A stretch of 64,000 nt of DNA from contig RPFO01002078.1 in assembly GCA_009746045.1 (NCBI GenBank), positions 409,209 through 473,208 on the forward strand, written 5' to 3'. The translations under genes were made by a program, and so were the position numbers. The notes beneath the pieces are model-generated. The model was not told where the DNA came from, did not search any database, and saw only the letters and a program-made list of their open reading frames with translations. This DNA comes from Mesostigma viride. Taxonomy: Eukaryota; Streptophyta; Mesostigmatophyceae; Mesostigmatales; Mesostigmataceae. The stretch's first letter is position 1. Every line of letters begins with the position of its first letter. This document shows positions 24,356 through 34,000 of this stretch, one piece after another.

Positions 24356-26047
24356 CTATGCTGGGATGGCGGCGGGGGTGCCCCACTTGGCCACGAGATA
24401 CCCGCGGATCCGTTCAAGCTCCGCTGACGTTTTGGCGGTGTTGTAGATCAGGATCTCGCCGATCCACCCGTCAAAGGCACGACTCGCGTTGGCCGAGTCT
24501 CCTCCAATAGAGAGATTTCCTGAACCAGTTGTAGGGTCCGATCCGATTCTGTTATAACCAGCTCGTCCGTCGAAGCGGGTGAAAAGTGCGTTTGTACTGC
24601 TGTTGCATGAAATCGCCATGACGTGTGCCTTGTTGTCAAAGAACTGAGCCCTTGTGCTCACGGTTTCGTATACAGAACCGGGAGCGAATAGGAGAACGGT
24701 CTGTGCCTCTGACTGATAAGACATGAGATAACAATTGCCGTTCGACGATCCAAGCATATAACCTCTAATACCCGTATAACCCCCTATTTCTGGATACGTT
24801 GCAGTCGTTAGCTGTTTGGCGACTAGGAGGATGCTCGCATTGACACCGACAGTGTTCCAGAAATTGTTCACGGTCTCTAACAAGCCAGACCGCGAGTTGA
24901 TAAAGCGGAGGGACCGTTTCGAGTTCAGTTCAGCCGTATCCAGCGTAGGGCATTTGGTGGAAGTTGCCTGCGTCACGTGGTACCCGTTCGGCCCCTTGTC
25001 GTTCATCCGCATCACATTCCCACCCGCCGTGTTTTGCTGGGTCGTGCCGGACGTGTCGCTGAACACCGTGGCACTGTCGGACGGATCGTACCACGCGAAC
25101 AGTGCGGGATCCGTTGCCGGATTGTAATAGTACGTGAACGACAGCGTGTTCGATGCTGTGTTTCCAAGCCCTGACGTCGCGCTCGTCACGGTGCCCGCGC
25201 CCATGCTTACCGTCGTCGCGAAGTCCGACATGGTAGGGGTCACATCGAACGTGTACGTGGCGCCACTTCCCAACAAGTTGGACGCGGTTCCGTTGGTTAC
25301 GGTGATGTCGCCCAACGCGAACCCGGCGACCGACGTGCTAAAAGTGGCCGTGACTGGGTAAACGGCACCCGTCGGGGTTCCGGACACAAGAGTCACCGAC
25401 GGATTTGCCGAGTACGTGAACGACAGTGTGTTAGATGCCGCGTTGGCGTTCCCTGTCGATGCGTCCACAACAGTGCCCGCGCCCACGCTAACGTTCGTTG
25501 AAGAATTGGCGGTCGTTGGCGTCACCTGGAAGGCGTACGACGCCCCGCTGCCGGTCAGGTTGGCTGCTGTCCCGTTCGTCACGGTGATGTCGCCCAACGC
25601 GAACCCCGTGACGGACCTGCTGAACGTGACGGTAACATCCACGGGTGTCGAGGATGGCGTCGAGCCCGCGGTCGTCGCGAGAGTCACCGTCGGAGGTGGC
25701 GAGTACGTGAAAGTTACTGCTTTTGATGCGGTATTGCCGGTTCCTAGCGTGTTGATTGCAGCACTGGCTCCAACGCTGACGAGTGTTGGTGAATAAGCTA
25801 CAGCTGGAGTCACTGAGAATGTGTAAGAGCCGCCGCTACCCCCTAAATTGGACGCTGTACCGTTAATAACGAATATATCACCCAAGGCGAACCCGGTGAC
25901 TGGTTGGCTGAATGTTGCTGTCACTGTAATCGGGGAGGCGCTTGGATACAGTCCGCTTGTAGTCGTTAATGTGATCGATGGTGCTATCCTTGCCTGTTTA
26001 CGTTTCTTACGAATCAAAGCAGGACAAACCCCGTAATCAAACGACAT
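24356..26047 (-). CDS. Fibre or adhesin-like protein: Ig-like repeats plus LamG-type domain
   Basis: 563 aa. After a short basic N-terminus come three tandem Ig-like repeats of about 85-90 residues (roughly 25-115, 115-205, 205-300). Each repeat has VTGFALGDITVTNGTA-type and YTFDVTP-type motifs, typical of bacterial Ig-like domains. The C-terminal 250 residues resemble a concanavalin/LamG lectin fold (ALFAWYDPSDSATVF near the start, FDGWIGEILIYN near the end). Such proteins bind glycans, so a virion surface fibre or receptor-binding protein is likely. An A/T-rich TAGTATTATATTAG precedes the ATG by about 5 bp. No signal peptide is evident. Confidence 0.75.
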   Translation of the reverse strand: MSFDYGVCPALIRKKRKQARIAPSITLTTTSGLYPSASPITVTATFSQPVTGFALGDIFVINGTASNLGGSGGSYTFSVTPAVAYSPTLVSVGASAAINTLGTGNTASKAVTFTYSPPPTVTLATTAGSTPSSTPVDVTVTFSRSVTGFALGDITVTNGTAANLTGSGASYAFQVTPTTANSSTNVSVGAGTVVDASTGNANAASNTLSFTYSANPSVTLVSGTPTGAVYPVTATFSTSVAGFALGDITVTNGTASNLLGSGATYTFDVTPTMSDFATTVSMGAGTVTSATSGLGNTASNTLSFTYYYNPATDPALFAWYDPSDSATVFSDTSGTTQQNTAGGNVMRMNDKGPNGYHVTQATSTKCPTLDTAELNSKRSLRFINSRSGLLETVNNFWNTVGVNASILLVAKQLTTATYPEIGGYTGIRGYMLGSSNGNCYLMSYQSEAQTVLLFAPGSVYETVSTRAQFFDNKAHVMAISCNSSTNALFTRFDGRAGYNRIGSDPTTGSGNLSIGGDSANASRAFDGWIGEILIYNTAKTSAELERIRGYLVAKWGTPAAIPA

Positions 26048-26073
26048 GGAGCTAATATAATACTACCGTCACA

Positions 26074-26244
26074 CTATTTTTTAGAGTTTGGCAGAGGATA
26101 CTGAAACTTCGGTTCCATCAGCGGGCCCTTCTTGGACGGCATCACAAACGCGGTGCCCTTATCGGCCAGCTCGGGGGTGTCGAAAATCAGCGTGACTCTG
26201 CTAAGAGGATTCGCCGTGTATCGCGGGTCCCTCATGTAATCCAT
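26074..26244 (-). CDS. Small viral protein, 56 aa
   Basis: Starts at ATG 26244 (MDYMRDPRYTANPLSRVTL) and stops at TAG 26074-26076. The start is preceded by TAGATAATATAGCACGCG, nearly the same promoter-like motif as before the large fibre gene at 32741. It fits the gap between the capsid gene and the lectin-fibre gene with 26 and 31 bp to spare. Function unknown. Confidence 0.6.
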   Translation of the reverse strand: MDYMRDPRYTANPLSRVTLIFDTPELADKGTAFVMPSKKGPLMEPKFQYPLPNSKK

Positions 26245-26275
26245 CGCGTGCTATATTATCTACAAACAGACATTT

Positions 26276-27487
26276 TTAGAGATACACAGCCGCCTGCCGG
26301 CCGGCACCGACCTCCATCTTGGCCTCCATCTCACAGAAGATATAGGAGGTGCGTTCCGTGGCCCCCTTGTTAACGCGCAAGGTAACGACCGCGGCAGTTC
26401 CGCGCAGATCGAGGCCACTCTGGTACTCAGCACCGGAACACGGCATGTTGAGATGACAGGCCATGACGAAGTTGTTACTGAGCCAGTTGGCTGCCGAGAT
26501 GCCGGTCCTCGCGCAACTGAGAGAGTTCCCTTGGTCATTGAAGGCACTGATCAGGTTAACCCACGCCTCTGTAGGACCCATTCGGAATGCTGGAGATTGA
26601 TGGGACCCGTTGATATCAAACTGGAAATCTGTTAAGTCGTCGGCGAGATGAGCAAACATGGCGTTGGCGTTGTCATTCGCCGCATCCTTGGCGGAGGCTA
26701 CGTGAATTGCAAGCAACTTGCTAGCAGATGCAGACGAAAGGGTTGCCTTGAGAGCGTAGGTCGACCCGGCGTTAGACTGTTTCGTCGATTGCCACGTCTT
26801 CCAACGGAATGGCAAAGTCCCTCCCTCTGCCAACCGAGACGCAAAGATCTGGCCAACCACGTCCTCCTGGAACCTATAAGTGTCGATCGAGAAATGGATG
26901 TTATCTAGCTGATACCCGGGGGTGGCAGCGTCGGCGCCGGGCTTCAAAACACCGGCATCCATCAGCGTGATGCGGATCTCGATAGGAGGGAACAGGCTGA
27001 GGTCGATAACCCTAGGATCCCCGCTTAGAAATCCTAGCCAGTTGTCGATAACACCGTCGATGGCGGCACTGCTATCAAGGGTGTCCAGACCAGACCAGCC
27101 GGCTGGCGCCTGTGAATTAACGTACCCAGCTCCACCGTGAACCGTCAAGAGAGTCCAAAACAGTTGAGCATAGTCGTTAATGCTATCAACGGACTGCCCT
27201 CCAACAAGGACCTCGAGTCTCTTGATAAGGGAGGAAGTGAAGGGAGGAAAACCGTATTTACCAGCTGACGACGTGGTCTTTGCTTTGAAATACATGGCAA
27301 ACGAGTGAAGATCTGCAAACCCGCTCGTCGGCAGCCTGACTGCGACCACCGACCCCTGCTTGATTCCGTCACTAGCCGAGAGCGTAGAGAGCTGGACGCG
27401 GGACGTCGAATGCTGGCCGAGCGTCTTCACAATGTACTGCATGGACTTTGGGATTGCGCGATTGTACCAAGAACCGTCAGACGACAT
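26276..27487 (-). CDS. Candidate double-jelly-roll major capsid protein
   Basis: 403 aa, rich in beta-strand-like segments. The N-terminal half contains SLIKRLEVLVGGQSVDSIND followed by YAQLFWTLL, similar to the strand-loop-helix of the first jelly roll in polinton-like virus and virophage capsids. A PPIEIRITLMDAG strand follows in the middle. The length is short for such capsids, commonly about 500-600 aa, so the assignment rests on motif style and on the neighbours: penton candidate, packaging ATPase and fibres. TAGATAGGTATAC lies just upstream of the ATG. A structure prediction would decide. Confidence 0.65.
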   Translation of the reverse strand: MSSDGSWYNRAIPKSMQYIVKTLGQHSTSRVQLSTLSASDGIKQGSVVAVRLPTSGFADLHSFAMYFKAKTTSSAGKYGFPPFTSSLIKRLEVLVGGQSVDSINDYAQLFWTLLTVHGGAGYVNSQAPAGWSGLDTLDSSAAIDGVIDNWLGFLSGDPRVIDLSLFPPIEIRITLMDAGVLKPGADAATPGYQLDNIHFSIDTYRFQEDVVGQIFASRLAEGGTLPFRWKTWQSTKQSNAGSTYALKATLSSASASKLLAIHVASAKDAANDNANAMFAHLADDLTDFQFDINGSHQSPAFRMGPTEAWVNLISAFNDQGNSLSCARTGISAANWLSNNFVMACHLNMPCSGAEYQSGLDLRGTAAVVTLRVNKGATERTSYIFCEMEAKMEVGAGRQAAVYL

Positions 27488-27525
27488 GATGAGATGTATA
27501 CCTATCTAATGAGAAAAAAAAGTGG

Positions 27526-27810
27526 CTAGTGAAGTAGCTGGCCTAGGAGAGGGTTGGCCGCCTTGTGCGCGTCCACTTTCCTCTCCAGGGACGAAAGAGC
27601 GTCTAGCCCTGTTTTTGCGGCCCTGTATACCGTCCCGAGAACCGGCGAGCTCTCAATGAGTTTGCTGGGGACGTGGCCCAGAGCTGCATCAGCGGCACCG
27701 GCGACGGCTTTCACCATACGTGCGCCCTGGCCCGCTTTCCTGACCGCGTCTCCGGCAGCGTGTCCGATCTTGCGTACAGTGCTCACAACTTTGCCAAAAT
27801 CAAGCTTCAT
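27526..27810 (-). CDS. Small basic helical virion-type protein, 94 aa
   Basis: Lysine- and alanine-rich with amphipathic helical stretches (DAVRKAGQGARMVKAVAGAA). It overlaps the penton candidate by 11 bp and lies just upstream of the capsid gene. Its position and composition recall minor core or membrane-active capsid proteins such as those of adenovirus-like lineages, but this is inference. TTCTATAAACGACGAGG precedes the ATG. Confidence 0.6.
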   Translation of the reverse strand: MKLDFGKVVSTVRKIGHAAGDAVRKAGQGARMVKAVAGAADAALGHVPSKLIESSPVLGTVYRAAKTGLDALSSLERKVDAHKAANPLLGQLLH

Positions 27811-28660
27811 CCTCGTCGTTTATAGAATACTGATTAGATATTCTTCTGGCCGGAATGATGCTCTTGTCTAGCGCCATGTATCTGAGGATCCCGCCTATCT
27901 TGCGAGCCTCAAACCCCATGGCTTTCTGGGGGGATATCCGGAAGCTCAGCTGGACCACCCAGTCGCTATACACCTGGATTTGGTTGTCGTCCTCGTCAAC
28001 GAGACGCAGACTGATGGAGCGCGGAGAGTCTCGCAGATGCTGCCAAAGCGGCGATGTCGCCTGCCAAATTATGGGCTCTAGAAATTTGGATAGATTCGGA
28101 CAACAAGCCAACAGGCCGCCATACACGGTCCCACGAGACGCAGACACGACATTTCCACGCACAATGTCCGAGTAAACGAAAACCGACCTCAGGCGCCCGT
28201 TTGTGGCGGGTCTGTCGCTCACAACAAGAAATTGATCATTCGACTGGTGAAGGCCCGGTGTCAGTCCTAAGACACGTCCAATCCCCTCACTGACCTGGAA
28301 CTGGAATGGGCTCGTCGCCATAAAGGTGTAGCGGCTGTTGGCTCGGTCGTAGGTGACGGTGAAATTGCTGTCGATGGCCGCGAGGGTTGTTTCGATGTTG
28401 TAGCGGTTTTCGACCGTGGTCCACGACCCGACAGGCAGAGACACTGAGTGGGGTGTCTCTGTAATTGTGACCTGGAACGTGTTGTTATTAGAGTTGATAT
28501 GGGTTTGCTCGTAGGGGATTGTTAAGAGCGTTAATCCCACGTCGTGGTAATCCTCCAACAAACCGGCTGGGATGTCCCAAACCGGATCACTCAGACCCCC
28601 TCTCGTCCGATTCTCCGTCCTTAGTGTCAGCGTTCTGCATTCCTGAACATACTCTCTCAT
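27800..28660 (-). CDS. Candidate penton / minor capsid protein
   Basis: 286 aa from ATG 28660; an upstream GTG at 28666 is in frame but an unlikely start. The region from about residue 60 to 150 has the order seen in single-jelly-roll pentons of polinton-like viruses: FQVTIT, VSLPVGSWTTVENRYNIETT, LAAIDSNFTVTYD, YTFMATSPFQF, IGRVLGL. The C-terminal part is also strand-rich. It sits directly before the small basic protein and the major capsid candidate, as structural genes often do. No jelly-roll fold can be proven by eye. Confidence 0.55.
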   Translation of the reverse strand: MREYVQECRTLTLRTENRTRGGLSDPVWDIPAGLLEDYHDVGLTLLTIPYEQTHINSNNNTFQVTITETPHSVSLPVGSWTTVENRYNIETTLAAIDSNFTVTYDRANSRYTFMATSPFQFQVSEGIGRVLGLTPGLHQSNDQFLVVSDRPATNGRLRSVFVYSDIVRGNVVSASRGTVYGGLLACCPNLSKFLEPIIWQATSPLWQHLRDSPRSISLRLVDEDDNQIQVYSDWVVQLSFRISPQKAMGFEARKIGGILRYMALDKSIIPARRISNQYSINDEDEA

Positions 28661-28895
28661 TTTCACCTACCAAAAGCTCAGAAGTTATTTCGTTTTTGCC
28701 GTGAATTACTACTTTCCCCTCCACCCCCGCGAGCCCGCGCGCTTTCTTTTTGAGGGCCCTCCTCTCCTTCCCTGTCAACGGCTTGCTCCTACAGTACAGC
28801 ATGGCTGCTTCTATGAACTCGCGAGGGGTTTCAGGGTAGAGTGTCATCCATTGGGCGATCTGCAGCATCTCGGCGTCAGAAAACAGACTGTCCAT
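28587..28895 (-). CDS. Viral hypothetical protein, 102 aa
   Basis: Starts at ATG 28895 after GTGTATAATAAAAC. The N-terminal half looks like a compact helical domain (AEMLQIAQWMTLYPETPREF), then there is a basic patch (KERRALKKKARG) and an acidic tail. Its last 25 codons overlap the penton candidate in another frame, so the true end could be affected by an unseen error. Function unknown. Confidence 0.5.
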   Translation of the reverse strand: MDSLFSDAEMLQIAQWMTLYPETPREFIEAAMLYCRSKPLTGKERRALKKKARGLAGVEGKVVIHGKNEITSELLVGENERVCSGMQNADTKDGESDERGSE

Positions 28896-28922
28896 GTTTT
28901 ATTATACACCCAGAAGATTTTT

Positions 28923-29387
28923 TTAGTCGCTTACATACCCGCTACGTCGCTTTGTTTTGAAAGGCGTCAGGTCTCCGCTTTTGAGCACCCCCTCCAAATG
29001 CTTAGAGTCCTTTTTCTTTACCATAGCTCGCAAGTGCTGATTTAAACCCTGTTGCGTGTTTGATCTCGGTTTAAAGCCGCAATCGCTGCATTCATAATTA
29101 ACACGGTGTGACTTATCACCCCCTTCTATCCGAGCCAGCTCGGGAGGGGCTGGCAGTAAGGCGGGTGAACTGGCAGGAGGGACGGCTACGGGGATCGCGA
29201 CCGGGGCGACCACTGACGTGTCGGGCTTGGCGTCGTAGGCTGACAGAGGAGGATATACCACAGGTTTCGCGTTCGCCATGATAGCGGACATAAGCATTGA
29301 ATCTCTGAACCCGCGCGCCTCCGCGATTCTGCCTTTCTTGGCAGGTTGTCGCGCAGGGGTGGAATGGATGATGATAGAGTTGGTCAT
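28923..29387 (-). CDS. Zinc-finger-like viral protein
   Basis: About 154 aa from ATG 29387 (MTNSIIIHSTPARQPAKKGR). The frame is open up to 29576, but the 5' part would overlap the fibre gene end and contain the probable promoter (GTTATAAAG at about 29485-29493), so the inner ATG is preferred. The middle is proline- and alanine-rich. The C-terminus carries YECSDCGFKPRSN and then two histidines about 15-27 residues on, a C2H2-like finger. A 31-codon basic upstream ORF starts in the leader and its TGA overlaps this ATG (ATGA). Confidence 0.6.
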   Translation of the reverse strand: MTNSIIIHSTPARQPAKKGRIAEARGFRDSMLMSAIMANAKPVVYPPLSAYDAKPDTSVVAPVAIPVAVPPASSPALLPAPPELARIEGGDKSHRVNYECSDCGFKPRSNTQQGLNQHLRAMVKKKDSKHLEGVLKSGDLTPFKTKRRSGYVSD

Positions 29388-29509
29388 AGTGCTCGTGGTC
29401 GGTATTCGGGAGGTCGTGCGGACCTTGCGAATGGTTCTCTTTGTTTTCTTACTTTGCCGTTTCGGCGTCTTGCGTGCATCGTGTGCTTTATAACAGTAGC
29501 GAGATCTTT

Positions 29510-32500
29510 TTAAACTGTCCACTGAATCGGGCCAAAGATCTCCCCGCTTGCAGGCAATCCGGACTTTGACCTGCATTTAAGGGGAGGATCAATATACACC
29601 ACTGCACTTCCAGAACCAAACGGCTTGTCCACCCTCAAAATTATCTCGTAGAAGCCGTCAGCCTCATCATAGCCTGGCGCGACTCGCCAAGACGGACCGA
29701 CAAGGAGCCTGCCAGTTGTGCCAGGCCCATAAATGAAATTCACGGCATCTGGCAGAAGTCTGTAGGGGTGGCCGATGTCCAGAAGGGCGGGCGCACCTTG
29801 CGTGAATTGGACCCGGAGATAGAACGCGCTAAGCGTGGTCGGGGAGGATATGACAGCCCCGTTTTGATCTCGAAAGCTCACAGTTCCCTTTGGTCCGAGT
29901 TCCCAGAGCTCTGGCTGCATGTAGTCATAGGCCACCATTCGCATCCCGGTTATCGAGAATGGGATTCTATGGGCCTCGCGCTCGTCTGTGTATACGGCCT
30001 CGTTAAAATACGACGTCGTGCCTATCTGCACATTACCGTCTCCGTAGAATTTGGCAGTAGATGATTCCATGTATATGAGGGTGGTGTTTGGGTTGAATGA
30101 AACCGTCGGAATAAACGTCGCCGTGAACAAGTGTGTCAGACCTCCAAGGGACGGTGTAAAGGTCGCTGATAGCTCGATCGACACATTGATCCACCTATCA
30201 CCTGCTCCGTTTACAGTCGAAGAAGTGGTCAACGTACCTCCGGCCCATTCCGACCCCTTTACAAGAGTGCCGAACAGGTTGGTGGTACTCAATGACCCGT
30301 AATTGTATCGTAGCGACACTGTGAATTTTTTTATATGCGGGAGGTCTGGCAATACCCCGTATACGGAAACGGGGTACGTCATCGGAACGTTCCCATAGTC
30401 GTATGACGGCAACTTGGCAACGGCGTGGACGAGATTGTCTTTTGTGAGCGGGAGTTCGCGGTAGTACAGGTTCGTCTCGCCGGGGACTAGGGAGGTAGTA
30501 ACGTAACTACCCAAGATTGAGCAAGACAACCCACCAGTTCCGCGGTGCGTTAGACGTATCGTGTTCCCAGACGTCGAATAAAGACCAGTCGAGTTTGTCG
30601 ACGTGAAGGAAACAAACTCGGTATTGTTTGTGTCATCCACCAGTTCGCTGACATTGATGATTGTCTGGTCAGCGCTGTCGAGATAAAAAACGATCCTGAG
30701 TTGACCAGGTGAGTATGGGGCCACAATTCCTGTCGGAGAGGACGTAAAAATCCCTCCAACGCCGTTAGATAACTTGGTCATGTTGCTTAGACCCGTTGGC
30801 GCCCAATAGGAGATGTATCGATCCACCAACCCGTCAGAACGCCTCCTGAACGCCACCCAAAAAGTCGTCTTACTAGCCCACGTCGCATCGAGGGTATACT
30901 GGGTTGCAATCTTGAGGTTTTGATACAACCCGACCTTCCCCTCGGTTTTATTTATGTTGATCCCGCACACTGACCACCAGTTGTCAGCGGCACCGTTATT
31001 TCTCCAGCACTCGTGGCCGTCCGTAAAGGCGGGGTGGTATTTGCCAGTGAGGTCGTTGTGGTCTGACAAGGAAACGAACGCGCTACCGGACGGCACATTG
31101 AGCTCGAAGCATATCACGAAGGGGCCATCGATCTCTTCGTCTGTGAACACCACACATTTCGAGGGAGGTGTGGCATCGTTGGCCGCCAGCGCATAAAAAC
31201 TTGTTGGGCTCGGTGGGTAGTCGTACTGAGTGTGCGATGGCTGTAACAGTGTCTTGGAGTCTCGCGAAAAGTGGAGAAGGCTATAAAAAGTTGTAGATGG
31301 ACCGTATACAGTCACTGTCTCTCCAGTTATGTTCGGAGTGTCGCGAGGACACGAGAAACGCGGGACGACCTGCACCTCTTTCAAGGACGAGTTTGATAGC
31401 AGGTGGTTAATGATCCCTGCACCGCTCACGGATCCCTGGCTGACCCCGTCGACCATCACCTCGAAGCTGGTCGCCGTGTGCTCGGTACTGCCCCATCCCG
31501 TGTCGTGGTCAGCATGCACTTGGACGCCTATTCTAGCCGGTGGTGTGTGAAGAACCTGCTAGGGGATCGGATAGCTGGAACGAGAGGGTCCGTCTTCACA
31601 ACGCCTATGATCGCGCCTTTCGCTGTGTCGTCGAGGTCGTGATGGTCCCGTCGTCGTATATTGTCACATCAGCCGACAGATATTTGCCGTTGTCCGCCGA
31701 AGTCAACGCGCAGGTCACGGCGTCCTCACCTCGCAGGCCTCCGTCCTCTTCTAGCTTAAACCCACCGTTAGTACTAGTCAAAGAGACCTCGTCTACATTC
31801 CAAGTGATAGGAAGCTTCCTTTGATAGGCGGATGGGGTCGTGTTTTGAATGCCTAACTTGACATTCGGTATTGCTCCATCGCTTATCAATACCCATGTTC
31901 TGTGTGGCGTGGTGTTCTCCCAGTAACCCCCGTTCGTAGGGTCGATCCGCCCGATGTCCCAGGCCGTCAGAGGGGCGTACGTGCGCGTGATGTGGAGTGC
32001 GTTTGAGAGTTTTTGCACCCTATTCAGGTCCCTAGTCGTCGCAAAACCGATTTGAGAGAAACTCATTAGTTTTCCAAAGTATGCATGACCGCTGCTTCCA
32101 AAATGGATTTCGTCAATGTGAGGACCGTCTACAGCCTGACTTGCATTGGTGGGATCCAACGCCCCAAGCACCTGCACTTGATACGTGCATTTTCCAGCAC
32201 TGTCGCCTCCCGTGACAGTGTAGGGAAGAATTATGCGGATATCCTGGTTGTTTGTGATCGTAAAAGTGGTCCCCGGGGCAGACGATGTGCCGTCCTCATA
32301 CTGGATGATGAACATTGCGTTAGGATCTGGCAATGTGGTGTATCCAACATCGTGTCTATCAAAAAGCCAGTCAATCTGATCGCGAGTCAATATTCGGTCT
32401 GCGACGATTTCCGAAACTGTCGCATATTGGTCGAGCAGTCGAAGAGACGAAATCCTGATCCAATCTGCGACAATGCCCCCGTCGACCTCTAATAGCCCGC

Positions 32501-32741
32501 TTGACTCTCCCGTCGTAACCACGGTCCACTCGCCGTAACTGTCGCCCAACCTCACCCGTGTCGGGGCGCTTGGGTACACATAGCGGACCCCGTTAACGGT
32601 AACGTGCCTGTCGAACGGATGGACCTGCAGTTGAAGGGCTTGGACATCGCTTTCTATGTCCACGAGCTGTTCATCCAAATCATCTTCATCGAGCCCTGTG
32701 CTAAGGTTATAATTTGCCAGGTTCGAACTAACAACGACCAT
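29510..32741 (-). pseudogene. Large fibre-like virion protein, copy A, frame broken
   Basis: A gene for about 1075 aa, here split into 32741-31605 and 31519-29510. The N-terminus has an acidic helical segment (GLDEDDLDEQLVDIESDVQA) suited to trimerisation, then long strand-rich domains with repeated T, S, N and G, as in tail or head fibres. Copy B (34323-36689) reads through the region broken here, and this copy reads through the region broken there, so the underlying gene is probably intact. The two breaks here are indels at about 31530-31545 and about 31617. TAGATAATATTAAACACG precedes the ATG. Likely host-recognition fibre; no family recognised. Confidence 0.7.
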
Positions 32742-32779
32742 CGTGTTTAATATTATCTAACACAATCTATAAAGTGCAG
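32742..32779. promoter_or_regulatory. 38-bp divergent promoter of the two viral arms
   Basis: The fibre gene (minus, ATG 32741) and the coiled-coil gene (plus, ATG 32780) are only 38 bp apart. The minus side has TAGATAATATTAAACACG and the plus side has CTATAAAGTGCAG. The same region recurs in copy B at 36690-36727. Confidence 0.6.
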
Positions 32780-33304
32780 ATGGATACAGCCCCAAACGCC
32801 CCCGATTCGCCCACTAGCCCCATTTCGGCCGACGTGCCGCCAGAGTCTCTGAAGAGCGAGGAAGTGGTCTGGATAAGAAGCAGAAAAGGTCAGCCGCTCA
32901 CGGAAGAACAGAAGCAGGCCCTTAGGGACAAGATGAGGCCATATCATCAGAGACGCATTGAGGAGCGAGCTAGACAGCGGAGAGAGGAACGAGAGGCTGA
33001 GATCACCAAACGCAAGGTCTTAGAAAAAGAGCTTGAACTCCAGCGTCAAAGGCTCGTCGAGCTTGAACTGGAAGAAAAAAGGAACAAATACCGCATTGAG
33101 CGTTTACTCGCGGCGGAGGAAGTGGCAGAGACGCCGACAGACACTCCTCGCCCACGTCGTGGCCGAAAGCCAAAGGAGGACATCGAGCAGGAGGAGCGCG
33201 TGCAGGCTGCTAAGCCAGCGAAGACAGCGCCAGCTCCGACGCCTTATGAGCAGAGAATGATGGCAATCCGCGCTTCACTTCTGGCTTCTCTGAATGATGA
33301 CTAA
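32780..33304 (+). CDS. Coiled-coil viral protein, copy A
   Basis: 174 aa from ATG 32780; an in-frame GTG at 32774 is an unlikely start. A proline/serine-rich acidic N-terminus leads to a long charged helix (about residues 50-120, e.g. RRIEERARQRREEREAEITK and LEKELELQRQRLVELELEEK). A basic PRPRRGRKPKED segment then recalls an AT-hook. It is likely a structural or DNA-associated protein. It is identical to copy B at 36728-37252 as far as I compared. Confidence 0.65.
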   Translation: MDTAPNAPDSPTSPISADVPPESLKSEEVVWIRSRKGQPLTEEQKQALRDKMRPYHQRRIEERARQRREEREAEITKRKVLEKELELQRQRLVELELEEKRNKYRIERLLAAEEVAETPTDTPRPRRGRKPKEDIEQEERVQAAKPAKTAPAPTPYEQRMMAIRASLLASLNDD

Positions 33305-33329
33305 AATCTTTGCTAGTAGGTAGACTTAA

Positions 33330-33876
33330 ATGCCGGAAATCGAGAGCGTACCGATTGAGACCCCGTTGGCCAACAAAGACTTGCAGCTGAGATATGCCAA
33401 GACGCGCAAGGTTCCATCTAACGCACCCAAGCTGCACTTCATCGCGTCGTTTGTGGGAATGCGAGGGACAGGAAAGACGACAGCGGCTATCAACATGTTA
33501 AAAGCATACTTTGACGCACACTCCTTTGATAAGCTGTATCTGATTTCGGGATCGGCGACTACTGAGCCGAAATATAAGCTGCTACCAACGCCTACGATGA
33601 GCATGGAGACGTACTCTGATAGCGGCTTCGAGGAGATGGTGATTGACATCAAGAGGAACCTGACTGAGTACGAAGAATACCAGCGGGACCTAAAGGTGTG
33701 GGAGAAATTCAAAAAGGAGTTCCTAGATGGCCAGAAGACGGAGGAGGATATGGACCTCAACATGTACCTAACCTTGGACAGACTCCAATTCAAGGAACCA
33801 GAGACTAGGTTCCAATACGGACCTCCATCCTCGGTCATTCTCATCGACGACATGGCAGGATCAAAACTGTACAGAG
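33330..33876 (+). pseudogene. Packaging ATPase, copy A, cut by the assembly gap
   Basis: The first 182 codons of the A32-like ATPase, identical to 37278-37824, ending at the run of N. It includes the Walker A motif GMRGTGKTT and the Walker B motif VILIDDM. The truncation is an assembly gap, not decay. Confidence 0.85.
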
Positions 33877-34000
33877 NNNNNNNNNNNNNNNNNNNNNNNN
33901 NNNNNNNNNNNNNNNNNNNNNNNNNNNNNNNNNNNNNNNNNNNNNNNNNNNNNNNNNNNNNNNNNNNNNNNNNNNNNNNNNNNNNNNNNNNNNNNNNNNN
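33877..34000. other. Assembly gap (124 N) between two copies of the same 3824-bp block
   Basis: The sequence to the left (30053-33876) and the right (34001-37824) is the same block in the same orientation. The copies begin and end exactly at the gap edges, as expected when two overlapping contigs were placed side by side and not merged. Confidence 0.9.

Noticed and set aside
28661-28666. GTG start for the penton candidate; likewise GTG at 32774 and TTG at 63957
   Set aside because: In eukaryotic and eukaryotic-virus genes the nearby in-frame ATG (28660, 32780, 63906) is the better start.
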